Assembly (NCBI GenBank): GCA_904066235.2
Contig: CAJFCV020000005.1
Span: 682,001 to 746,000, forward strand
Source of the DNA: Bursaphelenchus xylophilus
Taxonomy: Eukaryota; Nematoda; Chromadorea; Rhabditida; Aphelenchoididae
Length of the DNA stretch: 64,000 nt
Direction: 5' to 3'
Part shown: positions 20,644 to 32,050 of the stretch, piece after piece
Position numbering within the stretch: the first letter of the stretch is position 1
Layout of the letters: the number at the start of each line of letters is the position of its first letter
Made by a program: the position numbers and the translations under genes
The notes under the pieces: generated by a model
Databases searched by the model: none
The model's input: the letters and a program-made list of their open reading frames with translations, nothing else
Told to the model about the DNA's origin: nothing

Positions 20644-21693
20644 ATGTCGTTGAAGATCGCCACTTCCATAGGGATTTTTGTGTCCTTGACTACCTTATTA
20701 TGCTGTCTGTATGCGATGTCGGCGATTCATGACGAAATCCAATCCACTTGGAGGATTTTGGACGTCGAATTGGACCAGTTCAAACTTCAGGCCGACGATT
20801 TGTGGAATGAGATGTTGAAAATGGGTGCCGCAACTCCCACAACTCGTCAACGGCGTCAAAGTTATGGTGGGTATGGCGCCTCGGGCACTAATACGGGCTA
20901 TGGTGGCTATGGGACCGCTCCGGGAGGGCCTGGCTCCTCTGGACCGGGCCTGAAAGGCAATGGACCCTCCGGAAATGGCCCTCAACATCCATCCAACTTC
21001 CCAAGTCAGCCAGCGGCGCCAAAATCGCCATGTCAATGTGCCGCGGAGAATAAATGCCCTGCAGGTCCGGCTGGACCTCCAGGAGAGGCTGGACCCAATG
21101 GTCTTCCCGGAATCCCAGGGAAAGATGGACTTCCTGGTTTGGACAACACCGACATCTCAAATCAACCGGCTCAGGGCTGCTTCAACTGCCCTGCCGGCCG
21201 TCCCGGCACGCCCGGCTCGGCCGGACGGCCCGGCCCTCGAGGAATGCGTGGGCCAAAAGGAAATCCTGGAATGCCGGGCCGAGACGGATTCCCCGGCCTC
21301 GCCGGCGACCAAGGACCTCAAGGAGTTCCGGGAGAGGACGGAAAAGCCGGGACGAATGGCCAGCCCGGCACGGATGCGGAACGGCCGATCCCAAGAAAAG
21401 GCCCTAAGGGTCCGAGCGGCCCACAAGGACCCGAAGGACCGCAAGGCGATGAGGGCGACTCGGCGTTGGAAGGCCCGCCTGGCGCGAAGGGCGCTCCAGG
21501 AAGCGCTGGGCCTGTGGGCGCCGCCGGCTTGGATGGGGAAGAGGGACCGGCGGGACCAGCGGGAGCACCCGGAAAGGACGCTGAATATTGCCCTTGCCCT
21601 GATCGTGATGGCAATGGGAACAAAGTGAGTGGAGGTGTTGCGGCAAGAGGCGGACAAGGAAGAAATGATGGAGGATATCGACGAAGATGGTAG
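20644..21693 (+). CDS. cuticle collagen
   Basis: Single exon, 349 aa. Structural protein of the cuticle, secreted by the hypodermis, where trimers are cross-linked. Seen: an N-terminal hydrophobic segment (residues 5-27) and the nematode cuticle collagen N-terminal domain (about 5-57, with WRILDVELDQFKLQADDLWNEM); a subtilisin/furin-type cleavage site TRQRR (67-71); a Gly/Tyr-rich spacer (72-95); and Gly-X-Y blocks separated by Cys-containing breaks at CQCAAENKC (130-138) and GCFNC (178-182). The long Gly-X-Y region (about 183-310) has one interruption near 244-252, and a C-terminal CPCPDRDGNG is followed by an Arg/Gly tail. Length and Cys pattern fit the sqt-1/rol-6-like group, though I cannot assign an orthologue. 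A TATA box is upstream. The convergent neighbour's stop is 125 bp away. Confidence 0.96.
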   Translation: MSLKIATSIGIFVSLTTLLCCLYAMSAIHDEIQSTWRILDVELDQFKLQADDLWNEMLKMGAATPTTRQRRQSYGGYGASGTNTGYGGYGTAPGGPGSSGPGLKGNGPSGNGPQHPSNFPSQPAAPKSPCQCAAENKCPAGPAGPPGEAGPNGLPGIPGKDGLPGLDNTDISNQPAQGCFNCPAGRPGTPGSAGRPGPRGMRGPKGNPGMPGRDGFPGLAGDQGPQGVPGEDGKAGTNGQPGTDAERPIPRKGPKGPSGPQGPEGPQGDEGDSALEGPPGAKGAPGSAGPVGAAGLDGEEGPAGPAGAPGKDAEYCPCPDRDGNGNKVSGGVAARGGQGRNDGGYRRRW

Positions 21694-21817
21694 ATGTTGT
21701 CATCGTTTTGGAGGAAGAGCTTTGTAAAATGTTGCGAATTATTTAATTTTTTTATTCGACGATAAAATTATTTAGTCATCACTTGTAAAATGCGATTATT
21801 ATTGAAGAAATTGCAGA

Positions 21818-24785
21818 TCAGACTAGACAAAACACAAACAAAATAAACGTAGTGACCAATGCAAGCCTTGAGGCGCTGATTTTCCCCGAACCACCATACA
21901 GTTTCTCCAAAAATGCCCTTCTTTCCTCTTCCTCTCGTTTTTCCTTCACCAGCTTTCGCTTCAAACTCAACTTCACGGCATTCTCGTAGTTCTCATAGTC
22001 CGACTTCTTCACATTCCCATCATAAAGCGGATTCCCATAACTGAATGGAGCCATTTTCTCGACCGTCGCTTGAATGAAATTCTCCATTTCGTTCTCCTCC
22101 TCCGAATTCGTCTCGCGTCCCGAAAACCAGGTGTGGATGTTGCAGTCGTCGCCGGTGTTGCAAGTGCACACAGTGCCTTTCGCATAGGACATCATAAAGT
22201 CTTCGCAATCGTTCCGGAGCCGGTAGTCTTTGACGCAGCGGAAGGCGGTGTTGTCGTCTTCGAAGGAGCGGAGCATCATGCAAGCTGAAAAAATAAAACA
22301 AATTATTTCAATGGCAAGTTTCGAACATCAGTCTGTCGGGAAAATAATGTGGATTTTCCGATATCAGACTGTCGGGAAAATAATGTGGGTTTCGGTATCA
22401 TTTTGTCGGGAAAGTAATGTGGATTTCCGGTATCAGTCTGTCGGGAAAATAATGTGGATTTCCGATGCCGGTCTGTCGGGAAAATAATGTGGGTTTCCGG
22501 TATCATTTTGTCGGGAAAATAATGTGGGTTTCCGGTGTCAGTCTGTCGGGAAAATAATGGGGATTTCCGGTATCATTTTGTCGGGAAAATAATGTGGATC
22601 ATTTGATATCAGTCTGTCGGGAAAATAGTGTGGATTTTTCGATATTTGTTTGTCGGGAAAATAATGTGGATTTTCGATGTCGGTCTGTCGGGAAAATAAT
22701 GTGGGTTTCCGGTATCAGTCTGTCGAGAAAATAATGTGGATTTCCGGTATCAGTTTGCCGGGAAAATAATGAGCATATAAAGCGGGAGATAAAAGATTTT
22801 CTGAAAAATTTTTAAAATTTTTCTGTTTTTACTTTTTTTTTAAAAAAAAAGTAAATTTTCAGTTTACTTTCCGGAAAATGCAAAAAAAAGTCAATTTTTT
22901 GTTTGGCTTTCCGACTTCAAGGTCGGGAGTAGGACCGGATCTTACTCCCCGCTCGGAGTCGAGGAAAGTCAGAGCTTGTTTTTACTTTCTTCCTCTTTTT
23001 GGCCCCGCACTGCAGGTTGCAAGGTTGACGCCAAGTCTTTCCCTGATGTGTCAAGTTTTTCTCTTCCGAAAAAATTATTTTTATGTTTGTGCGATGTTGT
23101 GAAGCTATGTTCTCCACGAAGATGGGCTGAAAAGTGATCAAGTAAGTTAGCATTAGCAAGAGGAGATGTACGTTTTTCATTTGACACCAAAAATTTCCCT
23201 GTTATTTCAGAGAAAGGTACAAAATTTTTCCAATTCGTAAAGCTTCATGGCCATGGATAATGTAAGTGAGATTATCTCGTTTTTTGCTACGACGTCAAGA
23301 TTCTACGTCGTTTAGGCTAGACCCCACTCTCATGTATATTCTCCATGTATGAAACCCCATCAATTTTGAGGAATAACGACGTAAAAATTTCAAATACTAA
23401 GTTATTGTAACAACGTTATTTGAGCCTTATTACGTTATTACCTCAGTTTAGAACGCATTCGGGCAAAAATCCGGCAGATCTGAGCGGATTTCGATATTGT
23501 ACATGACACCTAGAAATCGAAATTGATGGCGTTTGATAGATGGAGAATATAACAAAACTAAAGAGTGCGTTGTCCTCTAGAAGCCCCAGCCTAGAACTGT
23601 TTACTCCAATAACGGAACAAAAAACGAGATAAGCGCACTTACATTATCCATGGTCGTGAAAAACTAGCTTTACGAATTGGAGAAATTCTGTACCTTTCCC
23701 TGAAATAAAGGGAAAATATTTGGTGTCAATTGAAAGAAGAACACCTGCTCTTACTAATAACAACTTACTTGTCTAGTATTCATGCCATCTTCATGTAGAA
23801 ACAGGCTACACAATATCGAAAAGAGGGAAAAAACAATTTTCTTACGGGGGAGAAATTTGACACATCTGGGAATTCCCGGGTGATCAAGGGCGCAGCTCAC
23901 AAAAATAGTTTTGAAGAAAATAAATTGGTGAGTAAAAACGGCGTCTTACTCACCAGATAAAATGGGCGAGCCATTTTTGTTTCAACTTTCCGGATCGAAC
24001 TTTTGGCGAGCCATTTTTGATCCAACTTTCCAAAAATTTGTCGTTCGGAGTAAGAATGTTTTTTGACTTTCAGAAATCGAAAATTTCCGGAAATTTTTCA
24101 AAATTTACTTTTTTTTTAAAAAAAAAGTGAAAAGAGAAAAATTTCTAAAATTTTTCAGAAAATCTTTTATCTCCCGCTTTATATTGCCGAATTGAACATC
24201 GCATCGCCAAGCTTTTCTCAAGGGAGCGAGAAGAAATTGCAAAGTGCAAAAATTTTCGACCGCTTTGTAAAACATGCACAGTGCGGTGCAAAAAAAGGGT
24301 CGAAAAAAGTCTGCGCACTTTCTGGAACGACTGGTAGGCTTGTTTAGGCCTGTTAAGGCTTGTATTGGGTTGAAAATTCGTTATGACAAAAAATTTTTGA
24401 GAAATTAGTCCATCGATTTTCCCAGAAAAATTGCCATTTTATCAGTCTGTCGGGAAAATAATCAGCCCTTTGTCGCATCAAAAGTCGCATCGCCGTCGAG
24501 AAAATGAACTGTGTCGCGGAAAAATAAAATTGCTTTCCATTTCAGCGACGAGAGCAACTTTGTGCTCATTATTTTCCCGACAGAATGAGAAAAGAAAAAT
24601 TCGATGCAAAGATAACTTCACTTACATCCTCTTTTGCCGACCTCACAGGTGTTGTTGATGCATGGAACAACTTCTCCGTAGCCATCGTAGTTGCTGAATC
24701 TCTCCGTGCAATGGCAAATTAGGGCCAGAGTGCCATTCACAGAGATCGAAATGACGATGACGCCGTATATCAACAAATAACGCAT
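21818..24785 (-). CDS. Ly6/uPAR-like (three-finger) protein, probably GPI-anchored
   Basis: Two exons, 24626-24785 and 21818-22284, joined at phase 1 (GGA T|CT), giving 208 aa. Seen: signal peptide MRYLLIYGVIVISISVNGTLA; a Cys-rich domain beginning LICHCTERF, with NNTCEVGKRGSCMML, FRCVKDYRLRNDCEDF and GTVCTCNTGDDCN. The closing C-C-x4-5-CN arrangement is characteristic of Ly6/activin-receptor-type ectodomains. A charged, coiled segment follows (KLVKEKREEEERRAFLEKL), then a C-terminal hydrophobic tail (ALVTTFILFVFCLV) with small residues before it (SGKISASR), as in GPI signals. The 2.3-kb intron contains a 36-bp repeat array and a foldback element. Nematode relatives act on neuronal or epidermal surfaces; no specific function is claimed. 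Confidence 0.8.
22325..22775 (+). repeat. 36-bp tandem array (CTGTCGGGAAAATAATGTGG), forward
   Basis: About a dozen units of roughly 35-40 bp, each with the core CTGTCGGGAAAATAATGTGG and a variable spacer (TTTCCGATATCAGT and similar). All lie in one orientation within the Ly6-like gene intron. The core is the terminal inverted repeat of the MITE seen at 1424-1582. Confidence 0.8.
22777..24185. mobile_element. 1.4-kb foldback element in the Ly6-like intron
   Basis: Ends TAAAGCGGGAGATAAAAGAT and, inverted, ATCTTTTATCTCCCGCTTTA. Arms of about 500 bp mirror each other: CCATGGATAATGTAAGTG at 23250 and its inverse at 23645; GGTACAAAATTTTTCC at 23217 and its inverse near 23690. The central part (about 23330-23600) is less symmetrical. 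No protein is encoded. Confidence 0.75.
24444..24587. mobile_element. MITE with the 36-bp-family ends, second interior type
   Basis: Opens CAGTCTGTCGGGAAAATAATC and closes CATTATTTTCCCGACAGAAT. The interior has CGCATCGCCGTCGAGAAAATG and TCGCGGAAAAATAAAATTGC. The same interior occurs at 37425-37570, 37850-37998 and 42442-42600. Confidence 0.6.
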
Positions 24786-25063
24786 TTTTTCTGAAAAAAT
24801 GGAATTGCTATTTTAGCGGCCGTAAACAGTAGCGTTTGAGACGGAGTTTTCAACGTCACTTCACGTATTTCTCCGCCAATAATATGCCCCAGTTCCTATA
24901 AAATTTATATAAACTTGAAGCCGAGGCAATATTCATCGTATAAAATGTCTCTAATTGAAAATCTTTGCGAAATTTTTTTAAGTTTCACCGATTTCCGGCT
25001 CCAAAATTTGGAATTAAGATATCAAAGGTCAATACGGGAGCCTCCGTGAACTAGGGCCTGTTA

Positions 25064-26446
25064 TACAGTGCGTCCCAGGTTTTTGGTTCCACCCCATCTT
25101 TTGATCATATCTCTGGGGGTTTTTTCTCAAATGCCATGAAATTTTACACAAGTGTTAACCAACCTTTGAGAATAAGCTATGCGAAGTTTCATCCCAATTG
25201 GCTTCAGTACTCTGACGTTATGGCGATTTTTTAAAAATTTTGGGTGTCCCAGGTTTTTGGTTCCACGTGGAAATTTGCGAGTTTTTTGGTCCGGTTTTGA
25301 ACCAACCTGCTCTTAATACTATTCATCTTGTACTCTGTAGTATTGGAAAGGGTATTACATTCGTATCTGCCGTACTTTTTCGACGGAGTGGCGCTATGAG
25401 CCATCTCCGACCTTGTACATGAGATAAAGATTGGTTCTGAAAAAAATGTCAGTCAGGCTGTTTTTTGGGCATTAAACTTGCCAATGCTGTTAAATTATAC
25501 AGTGTGCATCTACTTAACGAAGAAAAGTAGCTTGATCAATGATCTCGAGTATTTTCTTGGCATATCATCTTCAACAAGTAGCTACCGTAACACTTTATAC
25601 CCCGAATTACCAAGAGGAATGGACGAGAATCACAAAATTTGACATGCAAATTTGAACGCAGCGTGCCTGAAAACGTAATGCTACAATCATTAGCCGTTTC
25701 AGAATAAATCGGGTCTGTAAAGTTCGTTCTACAAAAAAATAGGCCAAAATAGGCTTGCTTTTACCCATTTTTCCTTGAACCAACCACCTGCGCCAGATAG
25801 AACATTTAAGCAAGAAACAAGATACAGCTATAGGTTTATTAACATGCTGAGTTTGATTTTCGGGGCAAAAAGTTCCCATAGATAGTAATTTTCTGTGTTT
25901 TTAGGGCCTTTGAAGGTTACTGTAGAAGGTAAACGGTAGCTTAAATGACTTAAAAGGTCGATTAAATGACTTCAAACTAATCGGTATCGGTTTGTTTTAC
26001 ATCTTGCATTTGGTACAAGTACTCTAAGTTGTTTCTTGCGGGAAATAAATCACTAATCGGAATTTTTTTTTAAAACCAATGTTTACCTGATGTACAAGGT
26101 CGGAGATGGCTCGTGGGGCCACTCCGTCGAAAAAGTACGGCAGATACGAATGTAATACCCTTTCTAATACTACAGAGTACAAGATGAATAGTATTAAGAG
26201 CAGGTTGGTTCAAAACCGGACCAAAAAACTCGCAAATTTCCACGTGGAACCAAAAACCTGGGACACCCAAAATTTTTAAAAAATCGCCATAACGTCAGAG
26301 TACTGAAGCCAATTGGGATGAAACTTCGCATAGCTTATTCTCAAAGGTTGGTTAACACTTGTGTAAAATTTCATGGCATTTGAGAAAAAACCCCCAGAGA
26401 TATGATCAAAAAATGGGGTGGAACCAAAAACCTGGGACGCACTGTA
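25064..26446. mobile_element. 1.4-kb element with about 380-bp terminal inverted repeats
   Basis: Begins TACAGTGCGTCCCAGGTTTT and ends with its inverse, CTGGGACGCACTGTA, with TA at both borders. Arms 25064-25440 and about 26075-26446 are near-identical inverted copies. The 640-bp interior has no transposase-like frame. TA target and CAGTG-type ends suggest a non-autonomous Tc1/mariner relative. The identical ORFs in the two arms simply reflect the repeat. Confidence 0.8.
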
Positions 26447-26449
26447 TTT

Positions 26450-26958
26450 GGTGGACAAGAAATGGGGTACCTCAGCGTGAATTTGATATAAATTTTATAG
26501 AAATTGGTGCGTTATTGGCGGAAAAATACTCGAAATAAAGTTACTTCAAGACAAAAAAATATCTTACAAGTAAAAAATTGTGGCTACAGAAGATATAATG
26601 CCTGAAAAGAACGACAATCTTCAAGAGTAACCATCAAATTGGTCTTTAATTTTCGCGACAGACAAACATTATCGACCCGACTTGTCTTCTTGATTATATT
26701 AGAAAAAGAGAAATTTTCGAGATTACGGTAAGTCACTGTATATATTAAAAACATATTTAGTGGATATGTTTTTATTTGATATCAACAAAATAACATGAAT
26801 TAACAATGAATTTAGAAGACTGTATTTGGAACCCGATCCGACAGATTTTTTGGGTCTCGGTTGTGTTTTCGCATAATGACCTCATGGAAATGCCTCAAGT
26901 AATTTTTGTTTGGCGTCTCACTTCGTTTGTAGCGCTTGCAGAAGAGTTCACCTGAAAA
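26450..26958. other. spacer between two transposons
   Basis: AT-rich, no recognisable gene or repeat family. Confidence 0.4.
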
Positions 26959-26960
26959 TA

Positions 26961-28166
26961 TTAGGTTGATTCAAAAGTTTTTCCACATGTCTTTAAAAAA
27001 TTTTAAAAAATTTAGACCAAAGCCAGTGGGCCTGATATATATCTTGTTAGAAAGAGGGCTGTTTGTAGATTATAGTAGATTAATAACTTTTTACAACTTA
27101 GCAATTTGTAGTAGTAGCGCCGTGTTAAACCTTAACTACTCGAAGGAAGAAAAAGTAAACCGCCGGCGTTACGTCTAGAGTGGCTGTATCTTCTTAATAT
27201 TCTAGAATATGGTATGCCTGTATGTAATCTCTATGGCATCGAGGACAATTTGCTATAGGGCTAGTCGAAAAATTTTTAGTGCGAAAAATCAAAAATTAGG
27301 GTCTGGCAAAAGTAGACCCTGTAGACGCAGCTATTAGAAGCACTAAGTGATAACGCTTTCTGTTATTGTAGTGTATGAGTAGCACTACACGCCAATGCTA
27401 AACATTCGCGCTAGCTTTAGCTATCCGGCAGAAAAATCGAATCTTTTTAATCTACCAATATTTTACGTAATTTAGGGGATTTTTACAAAAACGTTTTCTG
27501 TTCATTACTCTCGCCCGGTATCCTAGTTATTTAATAAATAATTGATCCTACTTGACATACACTATCAGTTGCTAGATGCGCTAAGCTGAAGGTCCTCTTG
27601 AAATAACATTAAAAAAATTACAAAAATTGGCCTAAAAGTGCAGTTTATGCTACTTTTCTACCTTATAAGGCAATTTCAGTTGGTGACTTTTTGAATGTAT
27701 CATCAGCATACTGTCTTTGTACAACCTGAATGGCAGCCGAGTCAAAAAAATCTAACTCCTTTCAAAAAATTTTTAAAAATCTGCTTTTGATCGATAGCTC
27801 GGCTCTCCGGCCAACTTTATGGGATGCTACAAAAAACGTCAGTGTAGATATAAGTAGAGCAATAAATTCAGAAGAAACTACAGCCATCCCCAGTACGAAT
27901 AACCCAAAACCCGAGACTTTCTAGTGGGCTGGAAAATTGCTAGGGCCCAGGATATTCACGATGACACAAACGGGGAAATTTTTAGTATTTTTGAAATATT
28001 CTGAAAGGAAGCTTGTAGAAAATAAAATGCCACGAATCAAAAATTTTGCAATGTTCTGCCCCATACATCTATGCTTTCAGTTTTAACGTACATTCAATCA
28101 GGCTCTAGGAATTTTATTTTGAAGTGTCTCAAAAAAATGTGTAAAAACTTTTGTATCAACCTAATA
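26961..28166. mobile_element. mariner-like element, 1.2 kb, non-autonomous
   Basis: Terminal repeats TTAGGTTGATTCAAAAGTTT (26961) and the inverse AAACTTTTGTATCAACCTAA (ending 28166), each flanked by TA. These ends are those of classical mariner elements. The interior has no long ORF with mariner catalytic motifs, so the element is decayed or was mobilised in trans. Confidence 0.8.
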
Positions 28167-28204
28167 TTTAGATATAAAAATGTGTTGTATAAAACGGACA
28201 AATT

Positions 28205-28801
28205 TTAGCTATCAGTCTGTCCGGAAAATAATGTGGATTTTCCGATATCAGTCTGTCGGAAAAATAATGTGTTTTTGTAGATGTCAGTCTGTCGGGAAAA
28301 TAATGTGGATTTTCCGATATCAGTCTGTCGGGAAAATAATGTGGATTTTCCGATCTCAGTCTGTCGGGAAAATAATATGGATTCACCGATATCAGTCTGT
28401 CGGAAAAATAATGTGGATTTGTCGGGCCTAGGAGTCGTCCATCATTTCTTTGCAACGGCTAGCCGCGGCTGGAGATTTAGTGAGCGACAGCGACGAGGCG
28501 ACACAAATTTTTTTTCGCAGCGACAAATCCACGTTATTTTCCCGACAAACTGATACTCGGAAATCAACATTATTTTCCCGACAGACTAATATTGGAAAAT
28601 CTACATTATTTTCCCGACAAACTGATGTTCGAAAAATCCACGTTATTTTCCCGACGGACTGATATCAGAAATCCACATTATTTTCTCGACAGACTGGTAA
28701 CGGAAATCCACATTATTTTCCCGACAAACGGATATCGGAAAGTCCACATTATTTTCCCGACAAGCTTATATCTGAATATGCACATTATTTTCCCGACAGG
28801 C
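28205..28801. repeat. opposed 36-bp arrays with a MITE core
   Basis: 28205-28425 has six forward units (GTCGGGAAAATAATGTGGAT). 28425-28545 is the MITE interior (CATCATTTCTTTGCAACGGC and so on). 28530-28801 has seven inverted units (CCACATTATTTTCCCGACAG). The whole is a large inverted repeat ending one base before the stop of F-box gene A. Confidence 0.8.
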
Positions 28802-31800
28802 TTATGTGCAAAACTTGCCATTCAAATTCTCGAAATAGACCAGATCCCAGGTGAGAAACGGCTTCGGCCGTTCGAGAGGATCCACAACCCAGACGAGGTT
28901 GTTCGCTGCTGCTCGCGCCTTTCGGAACAGCCCTTTTCGTCCGCTGTAGACCTCCTTGAAAGGCTTTGAAAGCGGGCTCCAATGGCCTTGAAGATTTCGA
29001 GTGAACAAGGCGTAGTTATCGTTCTGAAAGAGTGATCATTATTTTCCCGACAAACTGATAATATATATATTAGACATTTCCTTCGGCCTACCTCGTCCTT
29101 GAACTTTGGAAATCGCGCTACAACGCCAGGGCACACTTCCATGAACCACCGGGATGGTGGAAGGTCGATGGTGAGAGCGGGCACGGAGCTGTTGGTTTCG
29201 TAGATCTCCAGGACTTCCTTTTTCATCTTGCTGGCTGAAATTTGTAGATAATGGAGTCCTTACTGCAACAGTATTTTCATAAAGTTCGTAGACTTTATGT
29301 GCCTTTTATTGCAAACGCACAGTGAATATAGTACTATCGGCCTGTCGGGAAAATAGTGTGGATTTGCCGAAATCAATCTGTCGGAAAAATAATGTGGATT
29401 TACGATATCAGTCTGTCGGGAAAATAACGTGGATTCGCCGAAATCAGTCTGTCGGGAAAATAATGTGGATCTCTCGCAATTTGGAATCGCCCATCATCGC
29501 TTTGCGAGGGCTAGCCACCGCTGACGATTTGGTGCAGACGGTGACGAGGTGAGATATTTTGCTGTTACAAATCCATATTATTTTCCCGACAAACTGATAT
29601 CGGAAAATCCACATTAGTTTCTCGACAGGCTGATATCGGAAAATTCACGTTATTTTCCCGACAGACTGATATTGGAAAGTCCACATTATTTTTCCGACAG
29701 ACTGATATCTACAAAAACACATTATTTTCCAGACAAACTAATATTTGAAAATCCACATTATTTTCCCGACAAACTGATATTGGAAAGTCCACATTATTTT
29801 TCCGACAGACTGATATCTACAAAAACACATTATTTTCCCGACAAACTAATATCTGAAAATCCACATTATTTTCCCGACAGACTGATATTGGAAAGTCCAC
29901 ATTATTTTTCCGACAGACTGATATCTACAAAAACACATTATTTTCCCGACAAACTAATATCGGAAAGTCCACAATATTTTCCAGACGGACTGATATCGGA
30001 GAATCCGCATTATTTTCCCGACATTCTAACAGCACGGCTTCGGTTTGATCCTTTTTCGAATCCTTCCTTCTTTCGGTATCTTAGTACGTCTTACCAAGCC
30101 GCTTACCCCGATCTTCACCATCTTCCCTCGCCTGAAGTCGCCCATAACTATGAACAACCAAATATTTCGACCAATCCAGCGTCGCAAATCCCACGCCCAG
30201 CTCGATTCTCCGTTGAATCTCGCTACTCATGGCGTTGTACTCTAAGAGCTCGACTTTTGGCCCTTTGAAATAGAAAAGATGTTGGTGTTGGCCATAAACC
30301 GCGTCCTTCAAATCGCCATCGATGTCGACGTCGGTTAGCGATTGATCGTAGCCGTTGAACAAAACTCCGGCGTCCTTGTCGTATGCCGCACCATTTGCGC
30401 ACGAGACATACCAAGAGAACCTCTTTGTGAAAATATATTTCCCGGCTTTTACAGAGTAAACTTGAACCGTCTTTGGGCCGTACCAATAGAAGAACTAAGA
30501 AGATCGCAATCATAATAAAAATCGATTTCTTTTCCAACACTTACGCAAGAAACAATCAGCTCTCCCTTCTTGATCAATGAAACGGCCCAATTCCTTCGCG
30601 GATGAGACTTCATGCTGAGAAATCTGATAAACTTCATTGGCTTGTCGAAACTGGTCACAACCACATGATCATCGCCGACGTATAAAAAGCGATCTGTCCC
30701 ATCTTCTCTGCAAAATTGAACTCGAGAATACATGTCATCGTCCTCCCAGGTGACCCGATTTGGAAGGCTGAAAGGACAGGGATGTTAGCGGTCTGTCGGG
30801 GAAATAATGTGGATTTTCTTTTATCAGTCTGTCGAGAAAATAATGTGAATTCTGTTTTATCAGTCTGTCGGGAAAATAATGTGGATTTTCCGATATTATT
30901 TTGTCGGAAAAATAATGTGGATTTTCTTTCATCAGTCTGTCGGGAAAATAACGTGGATTTTCCGATATTATTTTGTCGGGAAAATAATGTGGATTTGCTG
31001 ACATTACTCTGTCGAGAAAATAATGGTTGGTTGTCGCAGCAAAATGTTTTGCCTCGTCAAAAAAGGTCTGTCGGGAAAATAATGTGGATTTGTCGCCGAA
31101 AAATTTCCCGTCTCGAAACCGTACTGCTATTAGTTTGTCGGGAAAATAATGTGGATTTTCTTTTATCAGTCTGTCGGGAAAATAGTGTGTATTTTCCGAT
31201 ATTATTTTGTCGGGAAAATAATGTGGATTTTTTTATCGGACTGTCGGGAAAATAATGTGGATTTGTCGCCGAAAAATTTCCCGTCTCGAAACCGTACTGC
31301 TATTAGTTTGTTGGGAAAATAATGTGGATTGTCCGATATTATTTTGTCGGGAAAATAATGTGGATTTTCTGGTATTAGTTGGTCTAAAAAATAGCGTGGA
31401 TTTTCCGATATTATTTTGTTGGGAAAATAATGTGGATTTTTTTTCATTATTTTCCCGACAGACCGATAGTATTTTCATAAAGCGCATAGACATATAATTT
31501 TTTGTTTGTTTTTATCACTCACGCAATCATGTTTGACTGAAATTAATAGTATATTTTTCAAAAATTGCAAAAAATCCAATTTTTATTTTGGCATCTTTTT
31601 CAAAATTTCGGCAAATTTTTTAAGAAAACATTTATAAATCGAAGTTCCATTTTTTGAACTTACTCTTTGAAAGCCTCTTTCCAGGTCTCTCCACGCAATC
31701 GATACACTTGATTTTTGACACATCTGTGTTTATATACCCGCTCGGCCACCAGTTTAGTGAAAAATAAATTGGTTAGCCCCACATTTACCAAGGTTTCGTA

Positions 31801-32050
31801 ATCGCAGTCGTCAAAAATTCGCTTCCAGATCTGAAAAATTAAAATCATGGAACAGGTCATCGTATTTTACAAATAAAATTAAATTTTTTTTTTTTTTTTT
31901 TTTTTTTGAGATTTTTAAATCCAAAAAAATTTTTCATTTTTTTTTGATTAAAAAAGCTTTAAAAGGGTTAGAAAATAAAAAAAAAATTTAAATCAAATTT
32001 TTAATAATTTTACTCACGAAGTAATCCAAACATTTAAATCTTTCCTCCAT
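28802..32050 (-). CDS. F-box-like / beta-propeller-like protein A
   Basis: Six minus-strand exons with consistent phases: 32018-32050, 31664-31830, 30545-30767, 30107-30494, 29092-29234 and 28802-29023, giving 391 aa. Exon 1 encodes only MEERFKCLDYF. Exon 2 encodes an F-box-like helical segment (IWKRIFDDCDYETLVNVGL, then VYKHRC and ETWKEAFKE). The remainder aligns with genes B (37020-39814) and C (41105-45640): repeated beta-strand-type blocks such as RFLYVGDDHVVVTSFDKP, VLFNGYDQSLTDVDIDGDL and LVWVVDPLERP, likely propeller blades. F-box proteins bring substrates to SCF ubiquitin ligases; the substrate is unknown. The C-terminus ends NGKFCT where paralogues continue into a last exon, next to a repeat array, so it is probably truncated. 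GGCAAGT there could be a GC donor to an exon I cannot find. Confidence 0.75.
29330..30030. repeat. 36-bp arrays with a 108-bp higher-order period
   Basis: Four forward units (29335-29470), a MITE core (29470-29590), then about 12 inverted units to 30025. From 29667 to 29990 the units follow a fixed order of three variants (GATATTGGAAAGTCCACATT, ATCTACAAAAACACATTATT, ATCTGAAAATCCACATTATT), repeated about three times. This shows amplification in blocks of three, as in satellites. It lies in an intron of gene A. Confidence 0.8.
30785..31465. repeat. 36-bp array, mostly forward, with an internal 190-bp duplication
   Basis: About 16 units. The block containing GTCGCCGAAAAATTTCCCGT and CTCGAAACCGTACTGCTATT occurs twice (about 31090 and 31265), so part of the array was duplicated as a unit. 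The last element (31447-31470) is inverted. It lies in intron 2 of gene A. Confidence 0.8.

Noticed and set aside
21054..21657. Long alternative frames in the collagen region on both strands
   Set aside because: They are shadows of the Gly-X-Y coding sequence, which has low stop density in all frames.
25240..26270. Paired 60-66-codon frames starting MGVPGFWFHVEIC
   Set aside because: The same frame occurs in both arms of an inverted-repeat transposon and has no further support as a gene.
29672..31255. Long open frames of 198 and 179 codons with 12-residue repeats
   Set aside because: They are translations of the 36-bp repeat (a multiple of three) and disappear outside the arrays; the same repeat is open in several frames and both strands.
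28205..31465. CRISPR-like arrays (about 36-bp direct repeats with short variable parts)
   Set aside because: The context is eukaryotic with spliced genes, the variable parts are not spacer-length unique sequences, the units occur in both orientations and equal a MITE terminus, and no cas genes are present.
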